From: Brachionus manjavacas
Lineage: Eukaryota; Rotifera; Eurotatoria; Ploima; Brachionidae
Assembly: GCA_019054805.1 (NCBI GenBank)
Contig: JAHQIY010000012.1
Span: forward strand, 3,100,001-3,164,000
Reading direction: 5' to 3'
Length of the DNA: 64,000 nucleotides
The position numbers were made by a program, and so were the translations under genes. Shown piece after piece: positions 21,960 through 34,925 of the stretch (the stretch's first letter is position 1; the number at the start of each line of letters is the position of its first letter). The notes beneath the pieces were generated by a model. The model searched no databases and was not told the DNA's origin. It was given only the letters and a program-made list of their open reading frames with translations.

Positions 21960-23600
21960 AATTTATTTTATTTAAAATTTACCATCTTAACATCTTAGTT
22001 TCGGATTTGCCATTTACATATTAATTGATGGTTTTATTCACTGTGAAGTAAGCATGCTTCTAAGATGTTTTTGGCTGGTAACCAAATTCATTTTTGCTTA
22101 ACATTGATTTGAAATCAATTTTTTGTAAAAGTAATGCCTCCATTAGAAGAGCTAATCTTTCATTGTACCTTTTTTTGGTATAGGCGTGACTAGTGTAATG
22201 TTTATGTTTTCCGGTACTACACCGTGTCTCATCATACCGTTGAATAGCTAAATTTAAATGTCAGTGATTTGAAAACCAATACCATATTTATACATTTCAT
22301 TTCTGATACCATCATAACCTATAGCTTTACCAAGCTCCAAATTACTAATACATGTCAGGAGCTCCATTTCCGTGAAAAAAACATTTTTATTTTCGATTAG
22401 CATTGCTGAAACATACAACTGTTTAACTTTTTCTTCTACAAGTTGTTGTTCAGCATTAGAAGTTCGATCATCGTGAAATAACATTTTAGAGTAGTATTTA
22501 GCAAAATCATCACACTCAAGTTTGTTTTCTTCTTGATTATTTTTGAGCTAGTTTTGTATTTATTAATTATATTCCAGATATCTTGCTTATCACAATTAAA
22601 CTTTATGTCAATTTGAATACATTTTTTTTCATTTTTTTTGTTATGATTATTTCTCTGATGTCTACGCATGTTTTTACGTATTCTATTAAATTATATTTTC
22701 TTGAATTTGACTTTTTACATTGCTAATTTTGATGTCATGCCATAATTTATTTAAATAATTATTTGGTTTAAGTGCTAATTTATTTTTTCGAAATTTACTT
22801 AAATTATTCTCTGCGTTCCTAGCACTTTTTAAAAATATTTGATTTAGTTAAGAAATATTTTCTTTTGCTAAAGACTTGAATTCATCGGCCGTTTTAACTG
22901 CTTTTAAATCGAATTTATTGTCATTATTTTCAAAATTTTTTTTCATTTCATTACGAAATTCATTTTAAAAATCACAATTTTTTCAATCAAATCTATTAAA
23001 ATTTTTGTCAGTTTGAGTTGTTTGTTCATTTTCAAAGCCGCTTTGATATTGTATAACAGCAGCTATTGGATTGAGATAACTTAGATTCATTTCATTATGC
23101 ATTATAATACAATCATTAATTATTCCGCATGCTGAGTTGTTTGAAAAGATGTGATCAATTCGAGATTTGTAATCTTCTTTTTCATATGTAAAATCAACCT
23201 TCTTATTGAAATGATCGTACATATTTGTTAATCTAATTTTTGATTTCATTTCATTGAGTCTAATATAAAATCTTTTGATTTTATCTCTATGCATAAAAGA
23301 ATTAAAATTGACAAGTATAATATCTGCTTCTCCCTGATTCATTTTCACATTTGCCTCTACGAGAGCTATGTTAGATTCAAATTCAGCCATTTTCGTTATT
23401 GTTCCATCATTAAATGGCATCCAAACTCCTTGAATATTAATTTTAAAATTGAGCAATGTAAATTCTATTAAAATGATATCCATATCAAACATTTCACATT
23501 TTTCAATGCCAAATTTTTTATTTATAGCCCAACATATTCCACCGTGGTCTTCAGCGCCTACGAGTATCAGATATACTAAAACTTGATTTGTTTAAGAAAA
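21960..23600 (-). mobile_element. LINE endonuclease and RT fragment (left arm)
   Basis: On the minus strand, an apurinic-endonuclease-like ORF (23492-22983) shows a VNFNSFMHRDK segment (the DFNxxxxR motif) and YKSRIDHIFSNN. Downstream, 22484-22254 reads LELGKAIGYDGIRNEMYKYG, the conserved start of LINE RT. The piece is broken by several stops and frameshifts. The mirror copy is at 42345-43990 with a few amino-acid differences. Confidence 0.75.
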
Positions 23601-23612
23601 TGTGATTATGAC

Positions 23613-24127
23613 CAGAGTCCACCAAAATATGCTAGAGCATATTTTTGATGTTTATAGCATGTTTTATGCTTTTTAACATATTTACCATATTTCGAGCATA
23701 TTTGAGCTTTTTCTAGAGACAGAATATTTTTTTATTATTTTTGTTTTGATGCAAATAAAATTGACTTTTATCATTAGTTTTCTAATAATTGTCTAAATTC
23801 AAATTTGATTCATTTCATTAAACAGAAAAAAATGAAAAATTTGTGAAATTTTAATGTTTAAATGTCAATTATCCTCAAAAAAGGCTGTAAGAATTTCAAA
23901 GGAGAGGCTTAAAAGTTAATGCCTCAAACAAACTTCATTGCTCCACTTGCAATAAAACTATCGATCACTTAAAAAATCTAGTATTAAGCAACATATTGAA
24001 ACCGAAAATCATCAGCAAAATTCAAAGCGCTTTAAAAAAATTTGCTCTTTGGATTTTAATAATGAAGATACAAGAGATAATTTCCATCAAGACCTTTTGA
24101 TTTGGTTAACATCTTCTTGGGAAGACT
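23613..24127 (+). mobile_element. hAT transposon end with BED zinc finger (left arm)
   Basis: It starts CAGAGTCCACCAAAATATGC, an hAT-type terminal repeat (CAGRG consensus). Repeated GCATATTT motifs follow, including AAAATATGCT-AG-AGCATATTTT. From about 23925, codons read LHCSTCNKTIDHLK and, after a frameshift, SSIKQHIETENHQQN, a BED finger as in hAT transposases and CGGBP1. It is cut at 24127 by repeat R; the rest of the transposase is missing. Confidence 0.65.
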
Positions 24128-24405
24128 CTAAGCTGTTAGATGGTCACTTCTTCTATCCAACCATTGAAGGCTTCTTCGGATACTTCTGCAAGTTCATCAT
24201 TATCTAAGACCAAGTATCTCACCCCTAAGCATCTAGTCTACGCAAAGAGTTCTCCTTTCATTTCCTCTACTTTCAATGCATCAAACGGCTTTTTGTCTTT
24301 AATTTGTACCAAAATGGACATTCTAAAATTATCTTATTTGACAAGTTTTTTATACTTGCTAATTGATCAATTGTTGTTTCTTTTGCTGCTACCATGTTGA
24401 ACTGA
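24128..24405 (-). repeat. Unknown 280-bp repeat R, copy 2
   Basis: Nearly identical to 20569-20845 on the same strand, but with a premature stop in the 61-codon frame. It sits exactly at the broken edge of the hAT fragment. Confidence 0.6.
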
Positions 24406-24479
24406 AATTTGGCATATTTTCAACATCAAATGAATGCTCTAAGCATTAATGTAGATATTATCTAAATCACCAAAGATTG

Positions 24480-27400
24480 ATTGAGAGAACTGCTTTTATA
24501 GTTTCTAGGTTCATTAATTTTGGTTTGCATCCAATACTATTTAGAGACTATTTTCCACATAATCCTTTATTGATTTTTGATTTCCAATGGGTAGGCCAAG
24601 ATAAATCAAACTTTGTACTTTTGTAATCGAAGACCCATTTATTTAAAATTATGTTTTATTTTAAACTTTTTTTTTCGAATAGAATTGATGCCGATTTAGA
24701 GGCATTAAATTCGATTTTCTTGTCCTTGGCGTAATTTTCACAAGTTTCGGATTGTGATATTAAAACTTTATCATCGCAGTAGGCAAATTTATTTCACCAA
24801 TCTTTGCACCAACTTTTAAATCAGTACATACAGATAACATTTGATAAAATTTGATCTGTATGTACTGATTTAAAATTTGGTGTTTAATTTGAACAAATAG
24901 CATAGTTAACATGAGCTCTAATTTTTTATCCAAATTGATTGCTATAAATGCCATCAAAAACATTCGTTTTGGCCAAGATAAGAGACTCAAAAATAGTTGA
25001 TAAAAATGGAGACACCGTGAAAGGTCTCCAATGGTAAGGATCTTTTGATAATCCTTTTTTTGAATAGGTTTTTATAAGGAAATATTGAAATTTTTTTTGA
25101 AGATAGCCTATTTTAATATAAAAATTAAAGAACCATTCAAGCAAAATAAGATGATTTGTTGATGATCCATTTATGAAAAATTCATTCCATATTAGGTTGT
25201 GACCAGGACTTTTTTAAAACGTGAAATAAATAGGTTTGTCATATCAGTGTTTAGTTGGGACATGTTATAAGGCCTAAGTTTTTTGTATATGACCAAAATT
25301 TCTTTTTATCATGTTTTCGGAAATTTTCTTTTCATAAATAAACAATTTCTGCCTTGCTAAATGTTCGAGTCTCTTTCTATTATGACTAATTTCTTTCTTT
25401 ATACCATCATTTAAGGGTCCTTCGAAACCTAAAAGTTCATAAAGTAGCCTATTTGTGTTGTTTATATCCGCCATATCATTGTTGTGATTGACTTTTCAAA
25501 TTGAAATCTTTGGTTCCCTTTTTATGTTTAATTTCTTCTTTTCAACAGTCCTAGAAGTCTTAAGAAGAATTTTTGGAATTTCTTCGTGGATCTTATCTGA
25601 CATTTTAATTACCGATTTTACAATTGATGTATTAGTAAAAGATATTTCATTCAATAAGTCTTTGACATTATATGCGAGTATATAAACTCTGAGTCGTGAA
25701 TCCAAGACTAATAAATTTGACGGTAAAAATCATTTCCATTTTTTTCATTGGATTCAGCTCGAATTTGTTCTTAACAATCAAAATTTACTTGTGATCACTA
25801 AAATTTTCTATATAATTCATATGTTCAAAATATTTGACATTTTTATGTAATGACTCTCTTATAATAAAATGGTCAATAGCGAGTAAATTTTTATTGTTAA
25901 GAACAAATTCGGGCTGAATCCAATGAAAAAAATGGAAATGATTTTTACCGTCAAATTTATTAATCATGGATTTAAACTCTGAGTCGTGAATCTCACACAT
26001 TATTGGCTTGAGATCACTAAAATTTTCTATATAATTCATATGTTCAAAATATTTGACATTTTTATGTAATGACTCTCTTATAATAAAATGGTCAATAATG
26101 GATGTGTATAGGCCTTTATTAAAAGTGAATATTTTATCTTCACTTTTGTCTGTAGAAACACTAATAAACTGATTGTTACACAAAAAATTCTTGAATGAAT
26201 AATCAAAACGTTCCCCTCTTTTAACATCACAATTCAATCACCAAAAATTAAAACTAATTCATTAGATAGATATTCTAGTTTGCTTTCAAGTAAGAAGATA
26301 GGACTTTTGAATTCCGCAAGTCTTGTTTGACTTCCATCAACAATAGGCAACGAAGTTCCTTTTAAATTAAAAACATTTTTATTTTTCTTCATAATAAGAT
26401 TAAAAACAGTTATCATCAAAAACAAAAGACAAAATTTTAATATTTTTTTTAATAATGCAACACTAACCACCATAAGGTCATCCTCTTGAAGTAAAGAGTG
26501 ATCGTCTTGCATATCTGATTGAAATAAAATAGTAAAATTTTGGTATTTCTCACAAATATGTTAAATTTCAAATGATTTAAGCCGATGTTCACACAAGAAT
26601 ATAATATCGTTTATTTCAGTTAAGTAGTTGGATTTAAAATTCTGAAAATTTTCTGAGAGTTAGTAACCTCCATCTGTTTGTTAATATCCGTGGTTTCAAC
26701 ATTATCTTTTTGTTTCTTATGTTTGTCCCCATTTTCTGGATTTTCATTATTGATTGATCCAACTTTTTGTGAGTTGATTTTGGATAGAAAAAACCGTTTT
26801 ACACGTATACCAGTTGGCAAATTTTTGTGATCCAAAATCTTATCACTTTCTTTAATAATTACTTGTATGTGAAATGATTTATAGTATCTATTAGCATTGT
26901 TTAATAGCTCGATCTTTTCAAGATTAGTGAATGATTTTATGTATGCTGAAACATCTTCTAAGCAATTATCAATATGACAAAATCTAGTGTAAAAATGAAA
27001 TATTTTTTGCACCTTTAACCTTATCTTTTTCACTTTGAGAACCAACAATACATTTGTGGTTCTTTTTTCTCGACAGAGCAATTTTTATCTCGTGGCTAGG
27101 GTCTCCAATTTTAGTGAATGAAATAGTTTTCGAATTTTTACCGACTACGGTTTTCCATGAAACGTTTGAAGTTGGCTCACAGTGATTAAGAGCTACTTCC
27201 TCTTTTCGGTTACAATCAATACTGATTGCATGACTTGTTTTTCTTTTTTGTTCCACTCTGGGAGTAATCAGATTCAAAGACTACATCAGAGTCTTCATGA
27301 TCATTATTCAACTCTCTTTTATATAAATTAAAATTTTTTAATCTAAATTGAACATTAATCAATTTTTTTAGCATTGAGTTTTCCGTTTTAAGATCTTGAA

Positions 27401-27830
27401 CACATTTGTAAATTTTTTTGAATTTGATTTCTTTAGTTCTCTAATTTCGCCAACCAATTCTTCCACTATCTTTCTAAGATCGTTGTTATGTCTCTTTTCA
27501 GAAATATTGGCCACTTGACAGGTCGAGTCATTAAATGAAGAATTGAAATTTTTGCTTAAAAAGACAGCTGAGCAATCACCTGTTAGTCTTGATTCAACGC
27601 ATGTGTCAATTAGGTTCCAAATATCATTAGCCATATACCTGGTAGCTGTTCTGTTCCTGATTTGGCTATCATTGGATAGAGAGAAAGTCTCGATTACATG
27701 TCTAGCTAATTTTAGCCTGAGTTGGTTCAATTTATTCTTTTTTATTTTTATTCTTATTTTCATCACCAACCATGTCTAGGATACGATTAATAAATTCATC
27801 TTTCTTTAGCTGAACTATTTCTTCAGAAGA
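24480..27830 (-). mobile_element. Second LINE family copy, ORF1 plus EN-RT (left arm)
   Basis: From 27769 downward on the minus strand: an ORF1-like protein (EELVGEIRELKKSN coiled coil, then YKSFHIQVIIKESDKILDHK.LPTGIRVKRFF, typical of LINE ORF1). Then the endonuclease: LIFGD, FNCDVKRGERFDYSF, SIIDHFIIRES, SDLKPIM. Then RT: DPYHWRPFTVSPFLSTIFES near 25080 and YLGLPIGN near 24590. The endonuclease end is scrambled by local duplication (25700-26100). Many stops and frameshifts; inactive. The mirror copy is at 38095-41465. Confidence 0.78.
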
Positions 27831-28980
27831 TGATATCAGCAAATTATAATCAAAATTTGATTTGAAGAACTAAGACAGGGTAGTAAGATAATTTTGTGAA
27901 CACTCCAGTGGGTCCATACTTAAAGACACTGGAAAGTTTACTTTTATTGTCGGTAGTTTATACGATAAATTAGACAAATTTTAAATTTTATGAAAATATT
28001 TTGTGTACACAATTTTTAATTTAAATTAATTAATAAAATAGTCACGTATTCTGTAAATATGATTTAAACACGAGTTAATCATCAAGCAAGTGAGTGCTTA
28101 AATTGTGGGTAACAAATGGTGTAAAAAAATGGAAAATTTCGTTCGGAGGAAAAAGAATTTCAAAAATATACTGGAAATTATCGGACTAATAAATTGAGCT
28201 GTTAAGTAAGTCTGCAAAAACTCTGTAATTTTCTGCATTTTATATTACAATTGAATAACAAAACATTATCAAAACATGTCACAATCAAAAACACGTCGTT
28301 CAATTAAATCAAAAGTGAAATATCATACTAAATTTAAAGCTTAAGCAGTGTTCCGTAGATCAAGAGCATGTGCTAAGCAAGCTGTAAACTCTGTAGAAAG
28401 TATTGTATTTTCTTGACTATTTAAAATACTTTTTTGAAATTTTGAATTTGACTTGACATTATTTTATTACATGAACAATTTAAATAACATTTTTTGAAAT
28501 AATTAGATTTTAATTTAATTCTTGAATTTTAAGACAGCCTAAGAGGATATTTCAACTTCATTGTCTTCTTTGTCTTCAAATTTTAACTTTCCAAAGACAG
28601 TAGAATTTAATAAAAAAAAATGAATAATTAATAAAAATTACTACTAAGAAAATTAAAGGGGCTGTTTGATTTATTCTAAACAAGCTTAATTTTGAGAAAG
28701 AATATAAGTAAAAAATCAATAGTTTACTAAGTAAAGTTCAATCAAAATAATGCAAAAAAACAATTGAAAAACAAAAGTTAAATTAACAAAAAATTGAATT
28801 TTACACCTTAATTTTTAAAATATTCAAAAAAATTTGATTCAATTTTTTTATTTTAAATTCCTTAATTTAAGACAGCTTAAGAGGATATTTCAACTTCATT
28901 GTCTTCTTTGTCTTCAAATTTTAACTTTCCAAAGACAGTAGAAATTAATAAAAAAACATGAATAATTAATAAAAATTAAA
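27830..28980. other. Non-coding block with a 110-bp direct repeat (left arm)
   Basis: The segment 28531-28640 (AAGACAGCCTAAGAGGATAT then a TTCAACTTCATTGTCTTC word) recurs at 28869-28980 in direct orientation. Both have mirror copies at about 36950-37055 and 37290-37395, and a fifth copy lies at about 50335-50440. Nothing else is recognisable apart from a 23-codon basic ORF at 28276. Confidence 0.6.
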
Positions 28981-29044
28981 GACTAGATAAATATTATTTG
29001 GGAGATAAACAAGACTTTATTGATAGATCTAATTTAGGTTTAAT

Positions 29045-30073
29045 TTAGAAGGATCCAAATGATGAAAATTGTTCTGAAGAGCCTAGATTTGAATGAAATG
29101 AAGGGAGAGGAGCTGAGAATTGAGCGGCATCGAATGAAGCTGAACCACCACATGGTGATGGACATGGAGCTGGGCATGGTGGTGGACATGGTGGTGGACA
29201 TGGTGGTGGTGGTGGTGGTGGGCAAGTTTGTACTGGAACTGGAGTTGGAATTTTAACAGGTTGTGGGCATGGTACTGGAACTGGATATGGGACGGGTTGT
29301 GGGCATGGTTGAGGAACAGGTTGGGCTACTGGTACTGGGCATGGTTGAGGAACTGGACATGGTAATCGAACTGGATATGGTTGTGGAGTTCTAACTGGAA
29401 TTGGTACTTCGACTGGTACTGGCACTGGTCTTGGAATTCTAATTCTAATTGGAATACGAACTGGGCATGGTACTGGAACTGGTTGTGGCACTGGGTAGGG
29501 TTGTGGAACTGGTACTCTTACTGGAATTCTAATTGGAGTTGGAACAGCAACTGGTTGTGGTACTTGATATGGCAATGGTACTTGAACACGGTTTATTTGA
29601 GGAACTGGTTGTGGAATTTGAACCTGTTGTGGAACAGGAGTTGGTACTGGAACTTTGAAAGGTGTTGGAACTGGAACTCTTTGTGGATATGGAACTGGGA
29701 ATGGGCATGGTCTTGGAACTGGAACTGGAACCGGTCTTGGGCATGGAGTTGGCACTGGTACCTTTTTGGATTTTAATTAAATTAATACATAGATGGATTA
29801 TTTTTGTCAGGAGATTAAATCTTTTCTTACAGTTATGTACTGTGGTACTCGTACTGGAGTTGGTACTGGGGTTGGAACTGGAACTGGAATTCTGCATGGT
29901 GGTGGTGGACATGGAGCTGGACATGGTGGTGGTGGAGGTGGTGGTGCAGGACATGAACCACATGATGAGTCAAGTGATGGTAAAGAAAAAGGCAATTGAG
30001 CAGGAAATTGAGTAGCAGCCAAAGGAGCTGAAAATTCAGCACCAGCAATCAAAGAAGATCCAAATGAAGCCAT
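29045..30073 (-). CDS. Gene A2: alternating-proline (VPVP) protein
   Basis: Exons 30073-29831 and 29761-29045 (69-nt intron) give 319 residues. The architecture is as in A1: FGS/FSAPL N-terminus, CGSC and Pro-Cys cluster, X-Pro rod, CPxPC cluster, FSAPL/FGSF end. It differs from A4 by single substitutions such as Ile for Phe in the SSLFAG segment. It is intact with canonical splice sites and is divergent from B2. Confidence 0.85.
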
Positions 30074-30668
30074 TGTTAACGTTATTTAACCGATTTATCA
30101 ACTAGAATTAAACTGGAAAGTGTTTATTCTCAAATGGATTTTCATGTTGATATTTATATGTAAGTTGTTCATTAACAACAACATTTTATCAATTTATTTG
30201 ATCTTTAATTTGAATACATAGGAATATCTTGAAGAGTGTCGATGCTTGGATAAATTTGTTATTTGGTAACAATCGAATCTATCATTTACATAAATGATCA
30301 TCATCAATAAAAATGAATTTTTTACTTTCAATAAAACAAACAAAGAAAATTCAAGTTTTATTTTTAATTAATAAATTGTTTGTGGACATAAAGCGAATGA
30401 ACAGTATCAATAAGGATAAATGTAAAACTAGAAGACTCCTTTTAATCAAAAAACATTTTTTTTAATTCTAATTTTTTATATGGAATTTATATTGATCAAT
30501 GTTGGCGATGATTATTTTTGAAACGATTTCATATCAACAATTTCGATTGTGGGATCAAATTTGTTCAAGCAGAAACAGAGAGAACCCATATAAATTAAGT
30601 TAAAATTTGAAAAAAAAACAAACTATCGGATTTTTTATTTATCTTATCTTAAAGAAAAATAATTCAAA
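30074..30668. promoter_or_regulatory. Bidirectional promoter of A2/B2
   Basis: A 595-bp divergent intergenic region, nearly identical to that of pair 1. CATATAAAT boxes are at 30587-30595 (plus) and 30152-30160 (minus). Confidence 0.6.
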
Positions 30669-31649
30669 ATGTTTGGTAAAAAAATAAAAACATTTATCTT
30701 TGAACATTTAAAATAAATTCTTATCTTTTTCTTGCAGGTTCATTTGACTCTTCATCATTCGGATCATTGGGTTCATCATGTGGATCATGTGAAACTTCAT
30801 GTTGTCCACCTCCACCACCACCACCAGCACCAATAAGAGTGCCAGTGCCTGTACCAGTACCACAACCATATCCAGTTCCAGTAAGAATACCACGACATGT
30901 ACCACATCCAATCCCAACTCCAGTTCCACACCCAGTTCCATTTCCAATTAGAGTACCAGTACCAAGACCTGTTCCAGTTCCAACTCCAGTACCTATTCCA
31001 CAACCATGCCCAGTACCAGTTCCATTCAAAGTACCAGTAAGAGTACCAGTACCTGTTCAGCTCACTTATCACGAACCAGTACCACAAGCCCAAACTGTTC
31101 AAATTCCAATTAGAGTACCAGTGCCTCAAGCATACCCAGTTCCAACACCAGTTCCAACTCCAGTACCAGTTAGAGTACCGATCAGAATTCCAGTTCCACA
31201 GCCATATCCAGTCATTGAACACGTAGATGTTCCATACAGAGTTCCAGTACCAAAACTATACCCAGGTACATTTGACTTTTATTTTCCATTTAACTGGACA
31301 TTTCAAATAATTATTTGAAATTTTGTTTCTAGTCCCAGAAAGATACCCAGTTCCAGTTAGAGTACCAGTTCCACACAAATATCCAGTACCACAACCAGTA
31401 CCAGTTCCATTCAAAATCCCAACTCCGGTCCCAGTACCGCAAAGAGTTCCAATTCCAACTCCAGTTCCTCAACGTGTCCCAATTCCAGTTCCAGTACCAC
31501 CACCATGTCCACCACCATGCCCAGCTCCATGTCCATCACCATGTGGTGGTTCAGCTTCATTCGATGCCGCTCAATTCTCAGCTCCTCTCCCTTCATTTCA
31601 TTCAAATCTAGGCTATTCAGAACAATTTTCATCATTTGGATCCTTCTAA
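30669..31649 (+). CDS. Gene B2: alternating-proline (VPVP) protein
   Basis: Exons 30669-30675, 30738-31265 and 31333-31649 give 283 residues. The seven-base first exon, intron positions and phases are the same as in B1. Differences from B1 include Ile for Val in the QRVPVPVP segment and Tyr for Ser near the C-terminus (NLGYSEQ). It is intact. It borders the core of the palindrome. Confidence 0.85.
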
Positions 31650-31682
31650 ATTAAACCTAAATTAGATCTATCAATAAAGTCT

Positions 31683-31998
31683 TGTTTATCTCTCAAATAA
31701 TAATTTATTTCTTTTAATATTTTCATCATTTAATCTCTTTTAATTTGATAATTTCATATTTTTTTCCTCTGCCCAAAAATAGTTTTAAAAAGCAGTCGAA
31801 CTTGCTATGACCAAATAAGTACATTTCAAGAAAGAAAAAAATAAAAGAAAGAAATCAAAGAATATTTTTTAGAGTACGAATTTTTTTAAACCGTTGATAA
31901 ATTTTTTATTATTATTATTATTATTATCTTTTTAATTTTTAGACCTGTGGATAGAAAAAAGAAAAATTACTAAGTAAAAAATTATTAAAAAAAGGTCA
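31683..31998 (+). repeat. B-gene 3' flank repeat (copy 2)
   Basis: Same segment as 18241-18560, with the (ATT)n tract near 31910. It marks the inner edge of the left arm; the sequence is unique beyond about 32000. Confidence 0.75.
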
Positions 31999-31999
31999 A

Positions 32000-32990
32000 A
32001 TTATACAAAAACGTTAAATACATAAAAATAAATAAATCCAAAAAGAAGCCCCAATTATTCACAATTATTAAATTAAATTAATTGAATTAATTCTAAAAGA
32101 TTAATTTTAAACAAAATTTTTAATCAATCCAATACAAATTTGACAAATTTTCTTCAACCTTGAGACCTAATGTATTCGCCTAATACTGAGATCAAACTTT
32201 TGTAAAATGTTAAGAAGTTTACATAAACTAAGAAAATTTTCACTTGAATTTTTATAAATTTACCTTGTCTCCTAAGCCAAGATTTCCTCTCTTATGACTA
32301 ATTTCATTTAATTTTTGTGTTATTTTGGGTTTATTCTTCAAGCAATTGATTTATGAATTTTTTTCTATGCAGTTCAATTGTGTACAAAACAATGTGCTCC
32401 ATACGTTTTAAGAAGATTGAATCTTCCTTGCGTTAAGGAATTGTTTTTTGGAAATAGAACCTTCTATCAGTCTGAATAAAATTTTGTGTTTTGAATAAAT
32501 CTGATCAAGTGATTTTACTTTAAATGCCTCATTTAATGGAATAACATGTATAAATTTATAGAAACAAAGGATCTTTTTTCCGTAATAACTTCAATTACAG
32601 AGAATTTATTTTAACAGTTAAATGATAATATAATTTAATTGACTTTTTGGAACTAAATTTTCCACATAATAATAAAGTCGGTCAATAGTCAAAGTCATAT
32701 TTCACTTTTAAAATGTTTTATACAATGTAAAAGTTTAAATTTCAATTTTTATTTTTTAAAATTTGACTTTTAATTTATAAATAAAAATATATGCAATCTT
32801 TTAATGGAAATTTTTTCTATTTCATTTTGAACTTAAGTTTTCTCATCGAAAGATCTCCCACTTTTTTTAAAAAAATATAATAAAATTGATTTGAAAAATT
32901 TTGTTTTGTATGATTAAAATTATAACGTTCTAAATCTCTTAAAAGCCTTTCCTTTTGCAACTTAATTCAAACAAGACCGTTGGATCTCTT
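32000..32990. other. AT-rich core spacer
   Basis: Unique sequence at the centre of the palindrome. I see no gene, no tRNA and no repeat ends. Confidence 0.5.
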
Positions 32991-34235
32991 GTACACCATA
33001 ACTTTTTTGCAATTTAGCACGAATATAATACCATCCCTAACAAATACAATTAAAGTTCTATTCCCAGCGTATAAAAAATCTCAAACCGGTCTTCGTGAGG
33101 GCGGAAAGTTCGTAGGTTTGACAGTTCTATATTATATATTTCTTCTTCAATCTATCTAGAGCTGGATAAGTTTTGAGTTCGATTCTGTTATTATCTGCCG
33201 TCATTAAGATAAAGTCGTGAATTGTTAAAAAATCAGCTTTTATTTTAGGGCAAATTTGTACGATTACAAGTCAAAAATATACCTTCCGTTCATACAAATT
33301 GATAACTCTTTGTAGGTCTCAGCCACTTAAATATTTCAAGGTAAACCTGTATGAACATTTTGTTGCCAAAAAACCTATGCATCATGCTGCTGAATAGAGA
33401 TGGGGTATTTTTTTAATCCGAAAATGCTGTTTTATCCTTCGAATCAGGGTGTATCTCGACTTGCCAGGAACAGTTGAAAAGTATACTGAGCCACTTAAAC
33501 GTCGGAGAAATTCGTCAATTCTTGGAAGAGGCAATTTTCTGTGACCGTCTTCTGGTTTAACTTCCTGTAATCGATACAAAATCTTTTTGAGCCATCTTTT
33601 TTCACAACAACACAACTGGTGCCGATCCCAGGTGAGCCTGACTTTTCGATGATATCCATATCGAGCATGGACTAAACTTTCCTTTTAAAATCTCTTTCAA
33701 TAATAGAAATTTCTGTTTGGTCTGATGTAGGCTGGTGGGTATACTGTGAGCCTAATTAAATGCTTGTCGACGTTAGATATTTAAAGATTTATTACTTCTG
33801 CTGCGAATATATCTTTTATAGCATCAAAAGCTTGTCTTAAGTGGTTGAGATTATTGTCTTTTCGTCCTCTTGTGATTTAATAACCAATTTTGTTTTAATT
33901 TCTCTAGAGGCCATTCGACTTCAGATAGTTCAAAATATTTGGCATCAACACAACTGCATCAGCGAATTTGATACTACACGATTCTTCCTTGAACACTGTA
34001 TCCTTTACGTCCTTATCCGAGTTCATCAAGATTATATCACTCGGAAATTTTATCAATTTTTGACTAGCACCTGTCTGCATAAACCAATCAAGACCTAAGA
34101 GTCCATCGTTATCCTCGTGGTCTAATATCAAAAACTCCATAAAGCATACAAGACCATGAATGTCCAGTTTCATTTTTTCTGTTTTGCCGACTACTTTGTT
34201 GATTGTTTAATCAGCTGATGTTTCCTGTTAATATT
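32990..34235 (-). mobile_element. Ty3/Gypsy-like fossil in the palindrome core
   Basis: The minus strand carries a retropepsin-like segment (LLGLDWF, near 34060) and a reverse-transcriptase segment (PLPRIDEFLRRLSG then VYFSTV, near 33500), in the order expected of a Gypsy pol gene. It is present once only, unlike the arm elements. No LTRs are seen. It is broken, with many breaks, and appears old. Confidence 0.65.
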
Positions 34236-34925
34236 AATTTGCAGCTATGAAACATCATTTTCTTAGATGTCTTCCTGTTCATGTGAGGTCTGTTTTTTGA
34301 GACGGTATGGCAAAGCTTGAGTGGTCAGAAGTAATGTGTTTAGCAGATCAAGTATTCAGAGACTATGTCCCAAGTGATTTACCAATTGATTTAGAGCAAG
34401 AAGTTGATATAGAAGGTGAGCTGAACAGAATGAGAATTGACACTGGTAAGCCACGGGGCAAGTTAAATGGAGAGCGTGAAAATTGACATCAGACATTGTA
34501 ATATTAGAATCAAATGAGATATTCGGTTTTTTGGAAGAAGCAGAGAATATTTTTGAAGGACCAAATTGTAAAGAAGAAAAACGGGAAATAGCAGTTAAAT
34601 GGAGCGAATTGGAACCGAGCAAGTCAGATTCTAATATTGACTCAAAATTAATCAAAACAAACAAAAATCTTACTTCATTACAACAAGAAGAAGTCTTACA
34701 TTTACTTTAAAATGATTCAAAGATGCGTTCAAATGGGTCAATGAATATGGCCTGAAAAACTTAATTCAGCACAGGATAAAACGAACAAGGGAAGTCCCAA
34801 TTAGACAGCGTCGGTACAGTACATGGTCCCAACCAGTGCTGTTGGTCTCAAAAAGAGCTAAAATCGAGTGCCAAAGTACAGATATTGTATTGACTTTACC
34901 AAACTTGAATAATCAATAAAAATTA
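34236..34925 (+). mobile_element. Gypsy gag/pol fossil, third copy, beside B3
   Basis: The segment matches right-arm 46600-47250 in direct orientation and left-arm 18600-19310 inverted. It is a gag-like piece followed by the start of RT. It begins abruptly at a TTAATTTGCAGC word, joining the core element, and ends at the B3 3'UTR. It is broken in the same manner as the other copies, so it was copied after decay. Confidence 0.65.

Larger units (their letters stand above)
15530..31690. repeat. Left arm of a giant inverted repeat
   Basis: Position x in this arm pairs with a position close to 65860-65950 minus x in the right arm (34950-50300). Order outward to inward: pair 1 (A1/B1), a 10.7-kb block of fossil elements, pair 2 (A2/B2). 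Long ORF fragments within the fossil block (e.g. 27368-27769 and 22983-23492) are identical at protein level in the two arms despite being non-functional, so the duplication or the last homogenisation is recent. Confidence 0.93.

Noticed and set aside
28276-28345. Basic 23-codon ORF MSQSKTRRSIKSKVKYHTKF.. that looks histone-like
   Set aside because: Too short, stops early and matches no histone core motif I know; it is inside a fossil block copied in both arms.
33841-34098. 85-codon plus-strand ORF in the core
   Set aside because: Antisense shadow of the Gypsy pol fossil.
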